Assembly: GCF_011057685.1 (NCBI RefSeq) | Contig: NZ_LNFY01000010.1 | Span: forward strand, 248,001-312,000 | DNA length: 64,000 bases | From: Thermotoga sp. Ku-13t | GTDB lineage: Bacteria; Thermotogota; Thermotogae; Thermotogales; DSM-5069 | Direction of reading: 5' to 3' | Shown here: positions 40,188 to 48,576 of the stretch, in pieces | Numbering within the stretch: the stretch's first letter is position 1 | Layout: the number at the start of each line of letters is the position of its first letter | Translations under genes and position numbers: made by a program | Notes under the pieces: model-generated | Databases searched by the model: none | What the model was told of the DNA's origin: nothing | What the model saw: only the letters and a program-made list of their open reading frames with translations

Positions 40188-41236
40188 ACACGGTGAGGTC
40201 TGTTCTTCAAACGGCGGTCGCGATATCGCTCGCTTTTCTGGTCGCCGCACTTTTCATCTTGTTTCAGGGTAGCTCTCCTTTCGAAGTTTACAGGGCTCTC
40301 TACGAATACGGATTGGGTTCGTGGTTCTCGTTCACCAGCACTTTGAACGCGTCTTTCCCGCTGATCCTCACGAGCCTCTCCGCCTCGATCGCCTTCTCGT
40401 CCGCTGTCGTGAACCTCGGCCAGCACGGTCAGTTCCTCTGGGGCGCGCTCGTGGCCGCGGTGACCGGTGTCTATTTGAAGTTGCCAAGCTGGTTTGGAAC
40501 AGCATTCCTCGCTGTACTCGGTGGTCTTGCAGGTGCCGGATGGGCTGCGCTCGCCGCTTTCTTCAAAAGAAGGTACAGGATGGATGAGTTCATCTCGACA
40601 CTGATGCTCAATTTTCTGGCGGAATACATGACGCTTTATCTTGCAACGTATCCTTTTCTGGACCCAAAGGCCTACGTACCTTCAACGAGGTTGATCAGGC
40701 GCGAGTACTTCCTCGGAAGCTTTTTCAATGTGAACATCGCCTTCTTCGTAGCAGTTTTCATGGTGCTCCTGAGCTGGTGGTTCTTGTGGAAAACCTGGCG
40801 CGGTTATGAAGCACGCATGATGGGTTACAACAAGCTCTTCGCCACCGTCGGCGGGTGCGATGTGGGAACCGACACGAGCTTGATTTTGATTCTGACAGGT
40901 TTCCTGTCTGGATTGGGGGGTGCCCTGTTGATACTCGGTGGTACTCAGCACAGGTTCATGAAAGGCATAGGTGCGAACTTCGGATGGGACGGTGTAATGA
41001 TAGCGATAATGGCAGAGAACAGCGTGGTTCAAACGTTCTTCTACGCCCTCTTCATTGGTTTCTTGAAAAACGGAGCGGTGGGTATGGAATTCGAAACTTC
41101 GGTGCCGTCAGAGTTCGTCATGTTTCTGCAGGCCATAATCGTGTTAACACTCGTTGGGGCGCGCTCTGGTTTCACCAGTCTCAGTGACTGGTTGAGGGCC
41201 AGAAGTGAACTTCGGAGGTTGATGAAACAATCATGA
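40184..41236 (+). CDS. Nucleoside-type ABC transporter permease (NupP/YufP-like)
   Basis: 350 residues, GTG start in a GTGA overlap with the ATPase gene. BPD_transp_2 family permease with about nine helices. Typical region: PLILTSLSASIAFSSAVVNLGQHGQFLWGALVAAVTG, then the MDEFISTLMLNFLAEY segment with the cytoplasmic coupling helix, and GFLSGLGGALLILGGTQHR. It forms a heterodimer with the next gene product. Confidence 0.92.
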   Translation: MNTVRSVLQTAVAISLAFLVAALFILFQGSSPFEVYRALYEYGLGSWFSFTSTLNASFPLILTSLSASIAFSSAVVNLGQHGQFLWGALVAAVTGVYLKLPSWFGTAFLAVLGGLAGAGWAALAAFFKRRYRMDEFISTLMLNFLAEYMTLYLATYPFLDPKAYVPSTRLIRREYFLGSFFNVNIAFFVAVFMVLLSWWFLWKTWRGYEARMMGYNKLFATVGGCDVGTDTSLILILTGFLSGLGGALLILGGTQHRFMKGIGANFGWDGVMIAIMAENSVVQTFFYALFIGFLKNGAVGMEFETSVPSEFVMFLQAIIVLTLVGARSGFTSLSDWLRARSELRRLMKQS

Positions 41237-42123
41237 TCTCGGTACTGACACAACTTTTACATGCGGCGCTCAGCAGTGCCACACCGATCGCTCTGGCTGC
41301 CTTCGGTGGCATGTTCAGTTTCCATGCGAACGTTTTCAACATCGCCATGGAAGGCATGATGCTCATGGGGGCTTACTACGCGGTCTACGGTGCGTACAGG
41401 TTCGGCCACTGGGCTTACGGTGTGCTCTTTGCGTTGCTGAGTGGTCTCGCGCTGGCCATGATATTTTCTCTGTTCGCTATAGTCCTGAAGGTCGATGAGT
41501 TCATCACCGGTATAGGTATCAACATGCTCGCGCTGGGATGGACAACCTACGCTTTGAGGGCCACGTTCAAGGTCAAGGGCGCGTTCATCTCCCAGGCGAT
41601 ATCGCCCGTACCGAAGCTCAGATTGCCCTTGATCGAGAAAGTCCCGTTTCTTGGAGAAGTGCTGTCTCTGCATCCTTTTCCCGTTTTTGTCGCGATAGCA
41701 CTGGCTTTCGTTTGCCATTTGATTCTGTATCGAACCACGTTCGGGTTGCGTTTGAGGGCCGCGGGTGAAGAACCTGTCGCCGTTGCTTCAGTCGGTCTGA
41801 GCGTCAGGTTTCTGAAGTTTTGGAGTGCCATCCTGTGTGGCATCTTTTCGTCCTTTGCAGGGATCTATCTGTCGCTGGGTTATGTGACGCTGTTTTCAGA
41901 AAACATGTCGAACGGTCGGGGCTGGATATCCCTCGCGATCATAATATTGGTTCGCGGTGAGCCTGTCCCGATCATGTTGATGTCGATAGTCTTTGGAATT
42001 TTGGAAAACCTCGGTCTCCTGTTACAGAGATACGCTGTACCACCACAGTTCACGGCGATGTTGCCTTACATCGCCACACTGTTTGTGCTTTACAGCTACG
42101 CGAGGAGATCGGGCTCGACATGA
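41233..42123 (+). CDS. Nucleoside-type ABC transporter permease (NupQ/YufQ-like)
   Basis: 296 residues, ATGA overlap with the previous permease. Second BPD_transp_2 subunit: TPIALAAFGGMFSFHANVFNIAMEGMMLMGAYYAVYGAYRFG, DEFITGIGINMLALGWTTY, LRAAGEEPVAVASVGLSVRFLKFWSAILCGIFSSFAGIYLSLG. Usual length. Confidence 0.92.
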   Translation: MISVLTQLLHAALSSATPIALAAFGGMFSFHANVFNIAMEGMMLMGAYYAVYGAYRFGHWAYGVLFALLSGLALAMIFSLFAIVLKVDEFITGIGINMLALGWTTYALRATFKVKGAFISQAISPVPKLRLPLIEKVPFLGEVLSLHPFPVFVAIALAFVCHLILYRTTFGLRLRAAGEEPVAVASVGLSVRFLKFWSAILCGIFSSFAGIYLSLGYVTLFSENMSNGRGWISLAIIILVRGEPVPIMLMSIVFGILENLGLLLQRYAVPPQFTAMLPYIATLFVLYSYARRSGST

Positions 42124-43490
42124 AAGCCTGGCAGTACGAGTACGAAATGAGAAAGAATGCTAAGATCGATCCGAGCTGGCGATCGCAATGGGAATCGGTC
42201 GGAAATTACGAAATCTTTTCCGATGGTCTGGTATCGATGTTCTGGTCGAGCAGAGTTCCAGGTTCCGGTGCGCCGGAGTGCCTCGTGGCTGGTGCCATAC
42301 AGTCGGTTGAAAACATGGGCAGGGACGTGTCGAAAGCTGAAAAACTCTTCGAAGAGGGCCTAAAGACTTTCAACAGGAAAGATTTTCAAAATCTCAAGGT
42401 GGTAACGGCGCTGATCTTTGCCGAGCTGGATCGATCACCCATTTTGAAGAATCATCCATACCACTCATTCGAAAGGCCTCTGAGCTGGAGAAAGATATCC
42501 GATCAGATTTCGAAGGAAAGCTTTCGGTTCGATCCTGAGGATCTGTACGAATCGGTGTTGGGTGGATGGTTGGGACAGGCCAGCGGTGCGAGCATGGGCA
42601 CCAGGTTCGAAGGGTTCTTCGGAGAAGAACTCGAATTCGTTCAGGGGCAGGATCTTCCGCGTTACGTGGAGGAAGAGGGCGGCTACAACGACGATATCGT
42701 GTACGAAATCGTAGCGATGGAGGCGCTTAAGAACTCGCAGAAGATTTCTCCCAGACTCATCGGTCTGTACTGGTTGAAGCACATCCCGTTTGGCTGGAGC
42801 GCCGAATACGTTGCACTTGAAAACCTCAAGAAGGGTATCCTTCCACCCCGTTCGGGCAGTTTCAAAAATCCTTTCCAGGAATGGATCGGGGCGCAGATGA
42901 GGTGCATGCTTTACGGATTGATCTTTCTCGGCAGGCCGTTCGAGGCAGCGCGGCTGGCTTACGTGGACTCTGTCGTGTCACACAGCGGCAACGGCGTTTA
43001 CGGTGGGATGCACAGCGCCGTTCTCACGTCTCTCGCCTTCGTGTTGAAAGATCCGAGGAAGATTGTTTTGAAATCCTTAGACTACGTTCCTCCGCGGAGC
43101 GAGTTTGCCCACATTTTGAAAAGAACGATCGACTGGTGCAACAGCTGCAGTTCGTGGAGACAGGTCAGAGAACTCATAGAAGAGGAGTTCAGGAACTATA
43201 ACTGGATACACGTTTATCCGAACGCGTGTTGTGTCGTGACGGCACTCTGGTTCGGCGAAGGTGATTTCGACAAAACCATGGAGATCGTCCTGAAGATGGG
43301 TTTTGACGTCGATTGCAATGCGGGAGAGGTGGGAACCGTTCTCGGTGTTCTGCTTACCGCCCGTTCCATCCCGTGCGACTGGTTGAGCCCCTTACGAGGA
43401 ACGGTGAAAACGTACATGAAAGGTTTCGAGAGGATCTCGATAGAAGACCTCGCTCGACTCACAATCGAACTTTCCAGGAGGTTTTCCTGA
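42120..43490 (+). CDS. ADP-ribosylglycohydrolase-family protein linked to a nucleoside transporter
   Basis: 456 residues, ATGA overlap with the second permease. Residues about 140-456 match the ADP-ribosylglycohydrolase (DraG/ARH) fold: YESVLGGWLGQASGASMG, YNDDIVYEIVAMEAL (Asp191-Asp192, the place of the T-D-D metal motif, here N-D-D), SHSGNGVYGGMHSA, and FDVDCNAGEVGTVLG (Asp396, Asp398), the second pair of metal ligands. Residues 1-140 are an extension I do not recognise. ARH members cut N-glycosidic bonds of ADP-ribose or related compounds using two metal ions. Being the last gene of a nucleoside importer operon, it may hydrolyse an imported nucleoside or ADP-ribose derivative; this is inference. 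Confidence 0.85.
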   Translation: MKAWQYEYEMRKNAKIDPSWRSQWESVGNYEIFSDGLVSMFWSSRVPGSGAPECLVAGAIQSVENMGRDVSKAEKLFEEGLKTFNRKDFQNLKVVTALIFAELDRSPILKNHPYHSFERPLSWRKISDQISKESFRFDPEDLYESVLGGWLGQASGASMGTRFEGFFGEELEFVQGQDLPRYVEEEGGYNDDIVYEIVAMEALKNSQKISPRLIGLYWLKHIPFGWSAEYVALENLKKGILPPRSGSFKNPFQEWIGAQMRCMLYGLIFLGRPFEAARLAYVDSVVSHSGNGVYGGMHSAVLTSLAFVLKDPRKIVLKSLDYVPPRSEFAHILKRTIDWCNSCSSWRQVRELIEEEFRNYNWIHVYPNACCVVTALWFGEGDFDKTMEIVLKMGFDVDCNAGEVGTVLGVLLTARSIPCDWLSPLRGTVKTYMKGFERISIEDLARLTIELSRRFS

Positions 43491-43507
43491 GCTGTTAAGG
43501 TTCACTC

Positions 43508-43538
43508 TTGACATTCCACGGGGATGATGCTTTATAAT
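43508..43538 (+). promoter_or_regulatory. Promoter of acpP
   Basis: Perfect TTGACA (43508-43513) and perfect TATAAT (43533-43538) with a 19-base spacer, 34 bases before the start codon. The spacer is longer than the 17 optimum. Confidence 0.65.
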
Positions 43539-43572
43539 ATCGTGACTCGAGATTGACAGGAGGTAGACAGCA

Positions 43573-43851
43573 GTGAACAAAGAGGAACTTTTGGAAAGGA
43601 TCAAAGAAATAGTTGCTGACAAACTGGGTGTCGATATCGATGAGGTCACTGAGGACGCCGATCTCATCGATGACCTCGACGCGGATTCGCTCGATCTTGT
43701 GGACCTCGCAATGGCGATCGAGGACGAGTTCGGTGTGACCATAGCCGACGAGGAGCTGGAGAAGATCCGTACCGTGAAGGACATATTCAGGGAACTCTAC
43801 GAGAAGATAAGGTTGGCTGAAGAGGAAGAGGAGAACGAGGAGGAAGAGTGA
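43573..43851 (+). CDS. acpP: Acyl carrier protein
   Basis: 92 residues, GTG start 9 bases after GGAGG. Carries acyl chains on a 4'-phosphopantetheine arm in fatty acid synthesis. The attachment serine is in DLDADSLDLVDLAMAIEDEFGV. The C-terminus ends in a run of glutamates longer than usual (the common length is 77-80). Alone between its own promoter and terminator; no fab gene is adjacent. Confidence 0.96.
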   Translation: MNKEELLERIKEIVADKLGVDIDEVTEDADLIDDLDADSLDLVDLAMAIEDEFGVTIADEELEKIRTVKDIFRELYEKIRLAEEEEENEEEE

Positions 43852-43852
43852 G

Positions 43853-43882
43853 CGTCGCTGGTGCAGGCCAGCGACGTTTTTT
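43853..43882 (+). terminator. Rho-independent terminator of acpP
   Basis: CGTCGCTGG / CCAGCGACG, a perfect 9-bp stem (43853-43861 and 43868-43876, 6-base loop), followed by TTTTTT. It starts 2 bases after the acpP stop and ends at the stop of the convergent manA gene. Confidence 0.92.
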
Positions 43883-44708
43883 ATTTTCCAATCTTTACCA
43901 GGAGTGCGTCGCCTTCGATGGATTCATCAGCCACGATCAGCGTTTCAAAAGCCTTTGTCCTGTACTTCCCTACCAGCCCGTCTCTCAGAAACACGACGAT
44001 CCAGAAACCCACCAGGTGAGTACGGCCCGTGACACGATAAACGGTGAAGTGATCGCATTCGAACCTTTCGAAGTTTCTATGCAGCAATACTTCGAGTTGA
44101 AAATCTTTCACGGCTTTCAGTGCTTTTTCGATATGCGTCTCCCTTTTTCTACCCCAATCGTCGATTCTGTAGGTCAGATCTGACGCTTGCTGAATCTCCA
44201 CGACCAGACTGTCCGGGCCGAGCGTGTGTACCAGGCCCGCTGGGACGAAGAAAAGATCTCCAGGATTCATGTCTATGTATGTCAGATGCTTTCTTATCTG
44301 TGAAGGATCCGAACAGTCCTTCAAGACTGTGCCGTTCAAAACTACGGCGATCTTCCCAGCTTCAACGAAGTACCAGCATTCTGTCTTACCCCAAGGTTCG
44401 TTCTCCATACTCCTGGCAAGTTCATCGTCCGGATGGACCTGTATCGATAGCCACTGTGCGGGAGAGACGAGTTTGACCAGCAGGGGAAACCGTGGAAGAT
44501 CCGTACCGAGCTCTTTGAGAAATTCTCTCAGACTCGTGTTCGATTCGCTAATTACGTTAGTCACGAACGGCTCAAGATCTGACAGAAGCCACACTTCACC
44601 CACGAATGGTTCCGTCTCGATACCGAAGAGTTCGTTCAACCTCGGGCTACCCCACACCATGGGTCTGAAGCGAGGTTCAAGTTTCACCAGCACCGGAGTA
44701 ACCTCCAA
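43881..44708 (-). CDS. manA: Class I mannose-6-phosphate isomerase (zinc-dependent)
   Basis: 275 residues, short-form class I PMI. Interconverts mannose 6-phosphate and fructose 6-phosphate. Motifs: RFRPMVWGSPRL near the start, LLVKLVSPAQWLSIQVHPDDELA with the zinc ligands Gln/His, KTECWYFVEA with the zinc Glu, and FFVPAGLVHTLGPDSLVVEIQQASDLTYRIDDWGR with the last His ligand. Begins inside the fapA-like gene (32-base overlap), last of its operon. Confidence 0.93.
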   Translation of the reverse strand: MEVTPVLVKLEPRFRPMVWGSPRLNELFGIETEPFVGEVWLLSDLEPFVTNVISESNTSLREFLKELGTDLPRFPLLVKLVSPAQWLSIQVHPDDELARSMENEPWGKTECWYFVEAGKIAVVLNGTVLKDCSDPSQIRKHLTYIDMNPGDLFFVPAGLVHTLGPDSLVVEIQQASDLTYRIDDWGRKRETHIEKALKAVKDFQLEVLLHRNFERFECDHFTVYRVTGRTHLVGFWIVVFLRDGLVGKYRTKAFETLIVADESIEGDALLVKIGK

Positions 44709-46074
44709 CCCTTATATGATCGTTCTCTATCACCAGCAACACTCTCTGCAGGGGTTTATCGTTGTAATATCTTTTGTCGAAGATGCAGATTTCCACACCT
44801 GGGTGCATCATTTTTCTCGCCACTATCTTCGCGGACGCGTATTTTTGTTTCATTCTCCGCTGGATTTCCTCGAGCTCTTTTTCCGCCGTTTCTATGTTGC
44901 TTCTCAGGTTGATCATGCTCTGACCGACTTTTCTGAACAACTCTATCTTGTCTGGCGGGAGCTTACCTTGGTTTCTGTCCATGATCTCTTTGAGCGTTTT
45001 GTAAATGTTGACGAGTTTGTTCAAATTCTCCCTGTCGAGCTCCATCTGGGCTTTCAGCACCTTCAATCTTTCCCTTTCTTCCGGTTCCATACCTACTTCT
45101 ATGTGGGTCCTCACACCAAGCTCTGAACCGATCTCTTCCGCCTCAATGTAATAACCGGCCGAGATCGTTCCACCAGCTATGACGCCTTTATCACCCTTAG
45201 CGATCACCCTTTCTCCTGCCTTGATCTGCGAATTCGTTATGGGACCATCCACAATGACCTCTTTTCCAGCCTCCACCACGGCGTTCTCTACGAATTTCGC
45301 ACGCACCTCTTCCTTCGCTTTGACCAGGCCTTTTTCTCTGCCCTTTATTCCCAGTGCTGTGACGTTCCCCTCGAAGGAAATCACTGTCGCAGCTTCTATG
45401 ACGCCACCCACATGCACGTCAGCCTTCGCTTTGACCACGAAACCCGGTTTCACATCGCCTTTTATTTGAACTTCACCTGGGAAATCTATGTTCCCGGTTG
45501 AGTAATCCACATCGCCCTGTACGTTCAGAACCTCGTTCACGTCTATCGTTCCATCTGCCGTCGTGACTAAAATGCCATCCACGGCTGCTACGATCTTTCT
45601 TCCATTTTCTACAAGCCTCACGTTCTTCCCAAGCTTGAGTTGCGGAGGTTTACCCGGCTTCGGCTTGAGGACCCTGCCGAGTACGTTGCGCCCCTCTTCC
45701 CCTTCGGTCGGCGGTATGATTTCTGCAATGATCTGACCAGCTTTGACGATCGTTCTCATGCGTCTTGGAAGTTCTCTCAGATCTATTCTTCCCTTATCGC
45801 TGGCTGATTGTTCGTCGGTTTGCTCTGGTTTCACAATGACAATCTGTCCATCGCTGCCATCGACGGGTTTCTTACCGACGGCAACGAGCACGGGTCTGTC
45901 GAAGATCTTCGATTTCAAAATGTTCTCGATCGCGTCCTCTAAGATACCATAAACAACACCGTGCGCCTTCAACTGTGAGAGGAGTTCCTCTTTACTTATC
46001 TGCTCGTTCTGATCGGCAGAAACGATCATGTGAGCCTCCATGGCATCCTGTGAAATTTTCACCTGAACCCTCAT
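44677..46074 (-). CDS. FapA/DUF342 family protein
   Basis: 465 residues from ATG 46074; GTG 46095 is an in-frame alternative lying upstream of GGGATAGGG. DUF342 region: KAGQIIAEIIPPTEGEEGRNVLGRVLKPKPGKPPQLKLGKNVRL, followed by a right-handed beta-helix of hexapeptide-like turns (VNEVLNVQGDVDYSTGNIDFPGEVQIKGDVKPGFVVKA...). Residues about 335-420 form a coiled coil. In Vibrio FapA-type proteins bind signalling proteins and affect flagella or cell polarity; function here is not known. Confidence 0.9.
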   Translation of the reverse strand: MRVQVKISQDAMEAHMIVSADQNEQISKEELLSQLKAHGVVYGILEDAIENILKSKIFDRPVLVAVGKKPVDGSDGQIVIVKPEQTDEQSASDKGRIDLRELPRRMRTIVKAGQIIAEIIPPTEGEEGRNVLGRVLKPKPGKPPQLKLGKNVRLVENGRKIVAAVDGILVTTADGTIDVNEVLNVQGDVDYSTGNIDFPGEVQIKGDVKPGFVVKAKADVHVGGVIEAATVISFEGNVTALGIKGREKGLVKAKEEVRAKFVENAVVEAGKEVIVDGPITNSQIKAGERVIAKGDKGVIAGGTISAGYYIEAEEIGSELGVRTHIEVGMEPEERERLKVLKAQMELDRENLNKLVNIYKTLKEIMDRNQGKLPPDKIELFRKVGQSMINLRSNIETAEKELEEIQRRMKQKYASAKIVARKMMHPGVEICIFDKRYYNDKPLQRVLLVIENDHIRVGGYSGAGET

Positions 46075-46079
46075 CGGCC

Positions 46080-47369
46080 CTATCCCTCTCTCCACCCCGA
46101 AGCGGTCAGCACTTTGTTCAGATCGTTCAGGGCCCTTTCGGCCGCCTTTGTTCTATCTTTGCTATCTTTCAGCAAGCCGTAGTTTGCGTACATGGGTTGA
46201 AGGTGCTCCGTCAAACCGTTACAGACGTAGTCGAAGAGTGATCCCATCATCGTTGTTTTCGGAAGCTCGATCAAGTTTTGACCCTTCAGGTACCTGTAAA
46301 CGTTCAGAGCCACGTACAGACCACTTGCCGCCGATTCCAGATACCCTTCGACCCCCGTTATCTGGCCCGCAAAGAAGATCTTCTCGTTCCCTTTCAGCCT
46401 GAAGTAGCGATCCAGAACTTTTCTTGAGTTGATGTAGAAGTTTCTGTGCATCACGCCGTACCTGAGTATTTCGGCGTTCTCGAGGCCAGGAATCAGTTTT
46501 ATGACCCTTTTCTGTTCGGGCCACTTCAACCTCGTCTGGAAACCAACTATATTGTACATCGTACCTTCGACGTTTTCCTTTCTGAGCTGTACCACGGCGT
46601 ACGGTTGTTTTCCTGTCCTGGGATCGATCAATCCGACAGGTCTCAGCGGGCCGAAGAGCAGGGACATTTTTCCCGTTCTCGCGATCTCTTCAATTGGTTT
46701 GCAGCGTTCGAAGAGCAAGGAACTGTCAAAGTCTTCCATGGGGACAACCTCAGCGTTCACGAGCGCTTCGTAAAATCTGTCGTATTCTTCTTCGTTCATG
46801 GGACAATTGATGTAATCGTTCGTCCCAACATTGTATCGATCGCCGAAGAAAACTTTGGAATAATCTATGCTTTCGGCGGCGATTATCGGGGCAACCGCAT
46901 CGAAAAAATAGAGTGCGCTGGAAAGCTTCTCGGTTAGCCACTTTGCAAGCGACTCACTCGTCGCGGGACCAGTTGCGATCACCCACACATCTCTGTCATC
47001 TTCAATCTTGCTGACTTCCTCCACCACCAGCTGTACTCCGCTTTTGAGGCCCTCTTCCGTTATCCTGGAAGAGAAACGTTCACGATCCACGGCCAGCGCC
47101 TTGCCAGCTGGTACCCGGCATTCTTTCGCAACTTTAATGATCAAGGAGCCGAACAGTTCCATTTCCAGCTTGAGTAATCCGGAGGCGTTCTGGATGTCCT
47201 CCGACTTGAGCGAATTGCTGCATACAAGTTCAGCGAAAAACCCCGTTCTGTGAACGGGTGTCATCTTGTATGGGCGCATCTCGTGGAGAACAACCTCGAT
47301 CCCTCGTATGGCGAGCTGGTAGGCAACCTCTGAACCAGCAAGCCCTGCGCCGACAACGTGAACTTTCAA
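46080..47369 (-). CDS. trmFO: Methylenetetrahydrofolate--tRNA (uracil-5-)-methyltransferase TrmFO
   Basis: 429 residues. FAD-dependent enzyme that makes m5U54 in tRNA using methylene-THF. N-terminal FAD loop VVGAGLAGSEVAYQLAIRG, then VLHEMRPYKMTPVHRTGFFAELVCSNSLKS with the catalytic cysteine, and the C-terminal GQITGVEGYLESAASGLYVALN. Related to MnmG, encoded at the other end of the same run. ATGA overlap with the upstream gene. Confidence 0.96.
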   Translation of the reverse strand: MKVHVVGAGLAGSEVAYQLAIRGIEVVLHEMRPYKMTPVHRTGFFAELVCSNSLKSEDIQNASGLLKLEMELFGSLIIKVAKECRVPAGKALAVDRERFSSRITEEGLKSGVQLVVEEVSKIEDDRDVWVIATGPATSESLAKWLTEKLSSALYFFDAVAPIIAAESIDYSKVFFGDRYNVGTNDYINCPMNEEEYDRFYEALVNAEVVPMEDFDSSLLFERCKPIEEIARTGKMSLLFGPLRPVGLIDPRTGKQPYAVVQLRKENVEGTMYNIVGFQTRLKWPEQKRVIKLIPGLENAEILRYGVMHRNFYINSRKVLDRYFRLKGNEKIFFAGQITGVEGYLESAASGLYVALNVYRYLKGQNLIELPKTTMMGSLFDYVCNGLTEHLQPMYANYGLLKDSKDRTKAAERALNDLNKVLTASGWREG

Positions 47370-47782
47370 GGCAGCCTACCTCTCAACCTCTTTTTGAGTA
47401 TCAACAGATTCCCTCTATACACGTTGAGGAACTGAACAGAGTCGAACACCCTGTGTATTATGTAGAGGCCAAATCCTCCCTCGCGTTCCGGATCCGGCGG
47501 TTTTGGTTTCAAAGATCTGGGATCGACGTGTTCACCGTAGTCTCTGATGAAGATCTCGACCTCTCCTTCGTTCCAGAAGATGGACAGTTTGATGATCTTG
47601 TCGTGCTCGTTCCTGTAAGTGTGCCTTATGACGTTGGTTAGAGCCTCGTTGACAGCTATCTCGAGGTCCCATACGTCTTCTTCTGGAACCGCGTGCTGCA
47701 TGAGAAAACTCTTCACGATCCCGCGCGCCACTTTGGTGCTCAGAGGGTTGGAGTTGAACGTGGCCATGAACCAGTCTTTCAT
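47366..47782 (-). CDS. RsbW-like anti-sigma factor / serine kinase (HATPase)
   Basis: 138 residues from ATG 47782, in an ATGA overlap with the upstream gene; an in-frame start at 47833 lies inside that gene. GHKL ATPase fold: N-box VWDLEIAVNEALTNVIRH, G1-box IRDYGEHVDP, G2-box EGGFGLYIIH. Such kinases bind sigma factors or phosphorylate STAS-domain antagonists. No STAS protein or cognate sigma factor is adjacent, so its partner is unknown. It is followed by trmFO with a 4-base overlap. Confidence 0.88.
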   Translation of the reverse strand: MKDWFMATFNSNPLSTKVARGIVKSFLMQHAVPEEDVWDLEIAVNEALTNVIRHTYRNEHDKIIKLSIFWNEGEVEIFIRDYGEHVDPRSLKPKPPDPEREGGFGLYIIHRVFDSVQFLNVYRGNLLILKKRLRGRLP

Positions 47783-48576
47783 GGTTTTCCACCCTTCCCT
47801 TTTTGTGCTAGGGCTGAAGCCAGAACGTGACACTCCAAACCGACATCGAACCGCAACAAGTACTTTTCTTCGAGATGTTTCTGAAGCAAAAACGCGTCAC
47901 TCAGAGAGATGTTCAACCGGTTCGCGAAATCTTGCAAGTTAGAGGATAGCAGTCTCTGCCTGACGATTTCCACATCCTGATCGTCTATTTCCATACTCAG
48001 ATCGTACTCGAACAATCTCTCGTAGAAGTGCGTGCCTTCATTCACAACGTACCTCTGCATTACGAGTGCCTGACGAACTGCTTCGCGTGGGTCCTCGCAC
48101 GGAGCCGACACACTCAATCTCGCCCTGCTTACCGTTGGTAACAGATCTGTTGAGAAGACGTACAAGTCGTGTTCTCCAGTGTTGATAACTGTAATCGCAA
48201 GCGATCTGAGCTTCTCCCTGTACGTGTATCGGTGTGCGAAATCTTCAGCGAACAGCAGTCCCACGAGCCTTCTACCTCGCCATGGTTCGATTTGTGCAGA
48301 GAGTTTTTCAACGACCTCTGGCCAGCGTTTTTCGTTCAACAACAGTTGGTTGACGTAGCAACGAACAGTCTCCGTGAGAGGCTCGCCTTTCGTAACACCA
48401 AGAACCAGCTTACCGACGATGGTTTCAAGGGGAATGAGATCGAAGTCAAAACCGCGTAAGCGCACAGAAACAATCGTGCCGGACTGAAGCACCAGCTGTG
48501 CGTAGTTCATCAGTTCATTGCCCAGACCGAGATCGTCCCTGAGGATCTTTTCATCACTGACTATGACGCAACGCAT
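47779..48576 (-). CDS. Unknown protein with a possible C-terminal winged helix
   Basis: 265 residues, not recognised. The N-terminal 150 residues are alpha/beta with no known motif (begins CVIVSDEKILRDDLGLGNELMN, contains GRRLVGLLFAEDFAHR). Residues about 205-250 (VRQRLLSSNLQDFANRLNISLSDAFLLQKHLEEKYLLRF) have the spacing of a winged helix. ATGA overlap with the RsbW-like gene downstream and 23-base overlap with queH. It may be a regulator linked to that kinase; this is a guess from position. Confidence 0.75.
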   Translation of the reverse strand: MRCVIVSDEKILRDDLGLGNELMNYAQLVLQSGTIVSVRLRGFDFDLIPLETIVGKLVLGVTKGEPLTETVRCYVNQLLLNEKRWPEVVEKLSAQIEPWRGRRLVGLLFAEDFAHRYTYREKLRSLAITVINTGEHDLYVFSTDLLPTVSRARLSVSAPCEDPREAVRQALVMQRYVVNEGTHFYERLFEYDLSMEIDDQDVEIVRQRLLSSNLQDFANRLNISLSDAFLLQKHLEEKYLLRFDVGLECHVLASALAQKGKGGKP

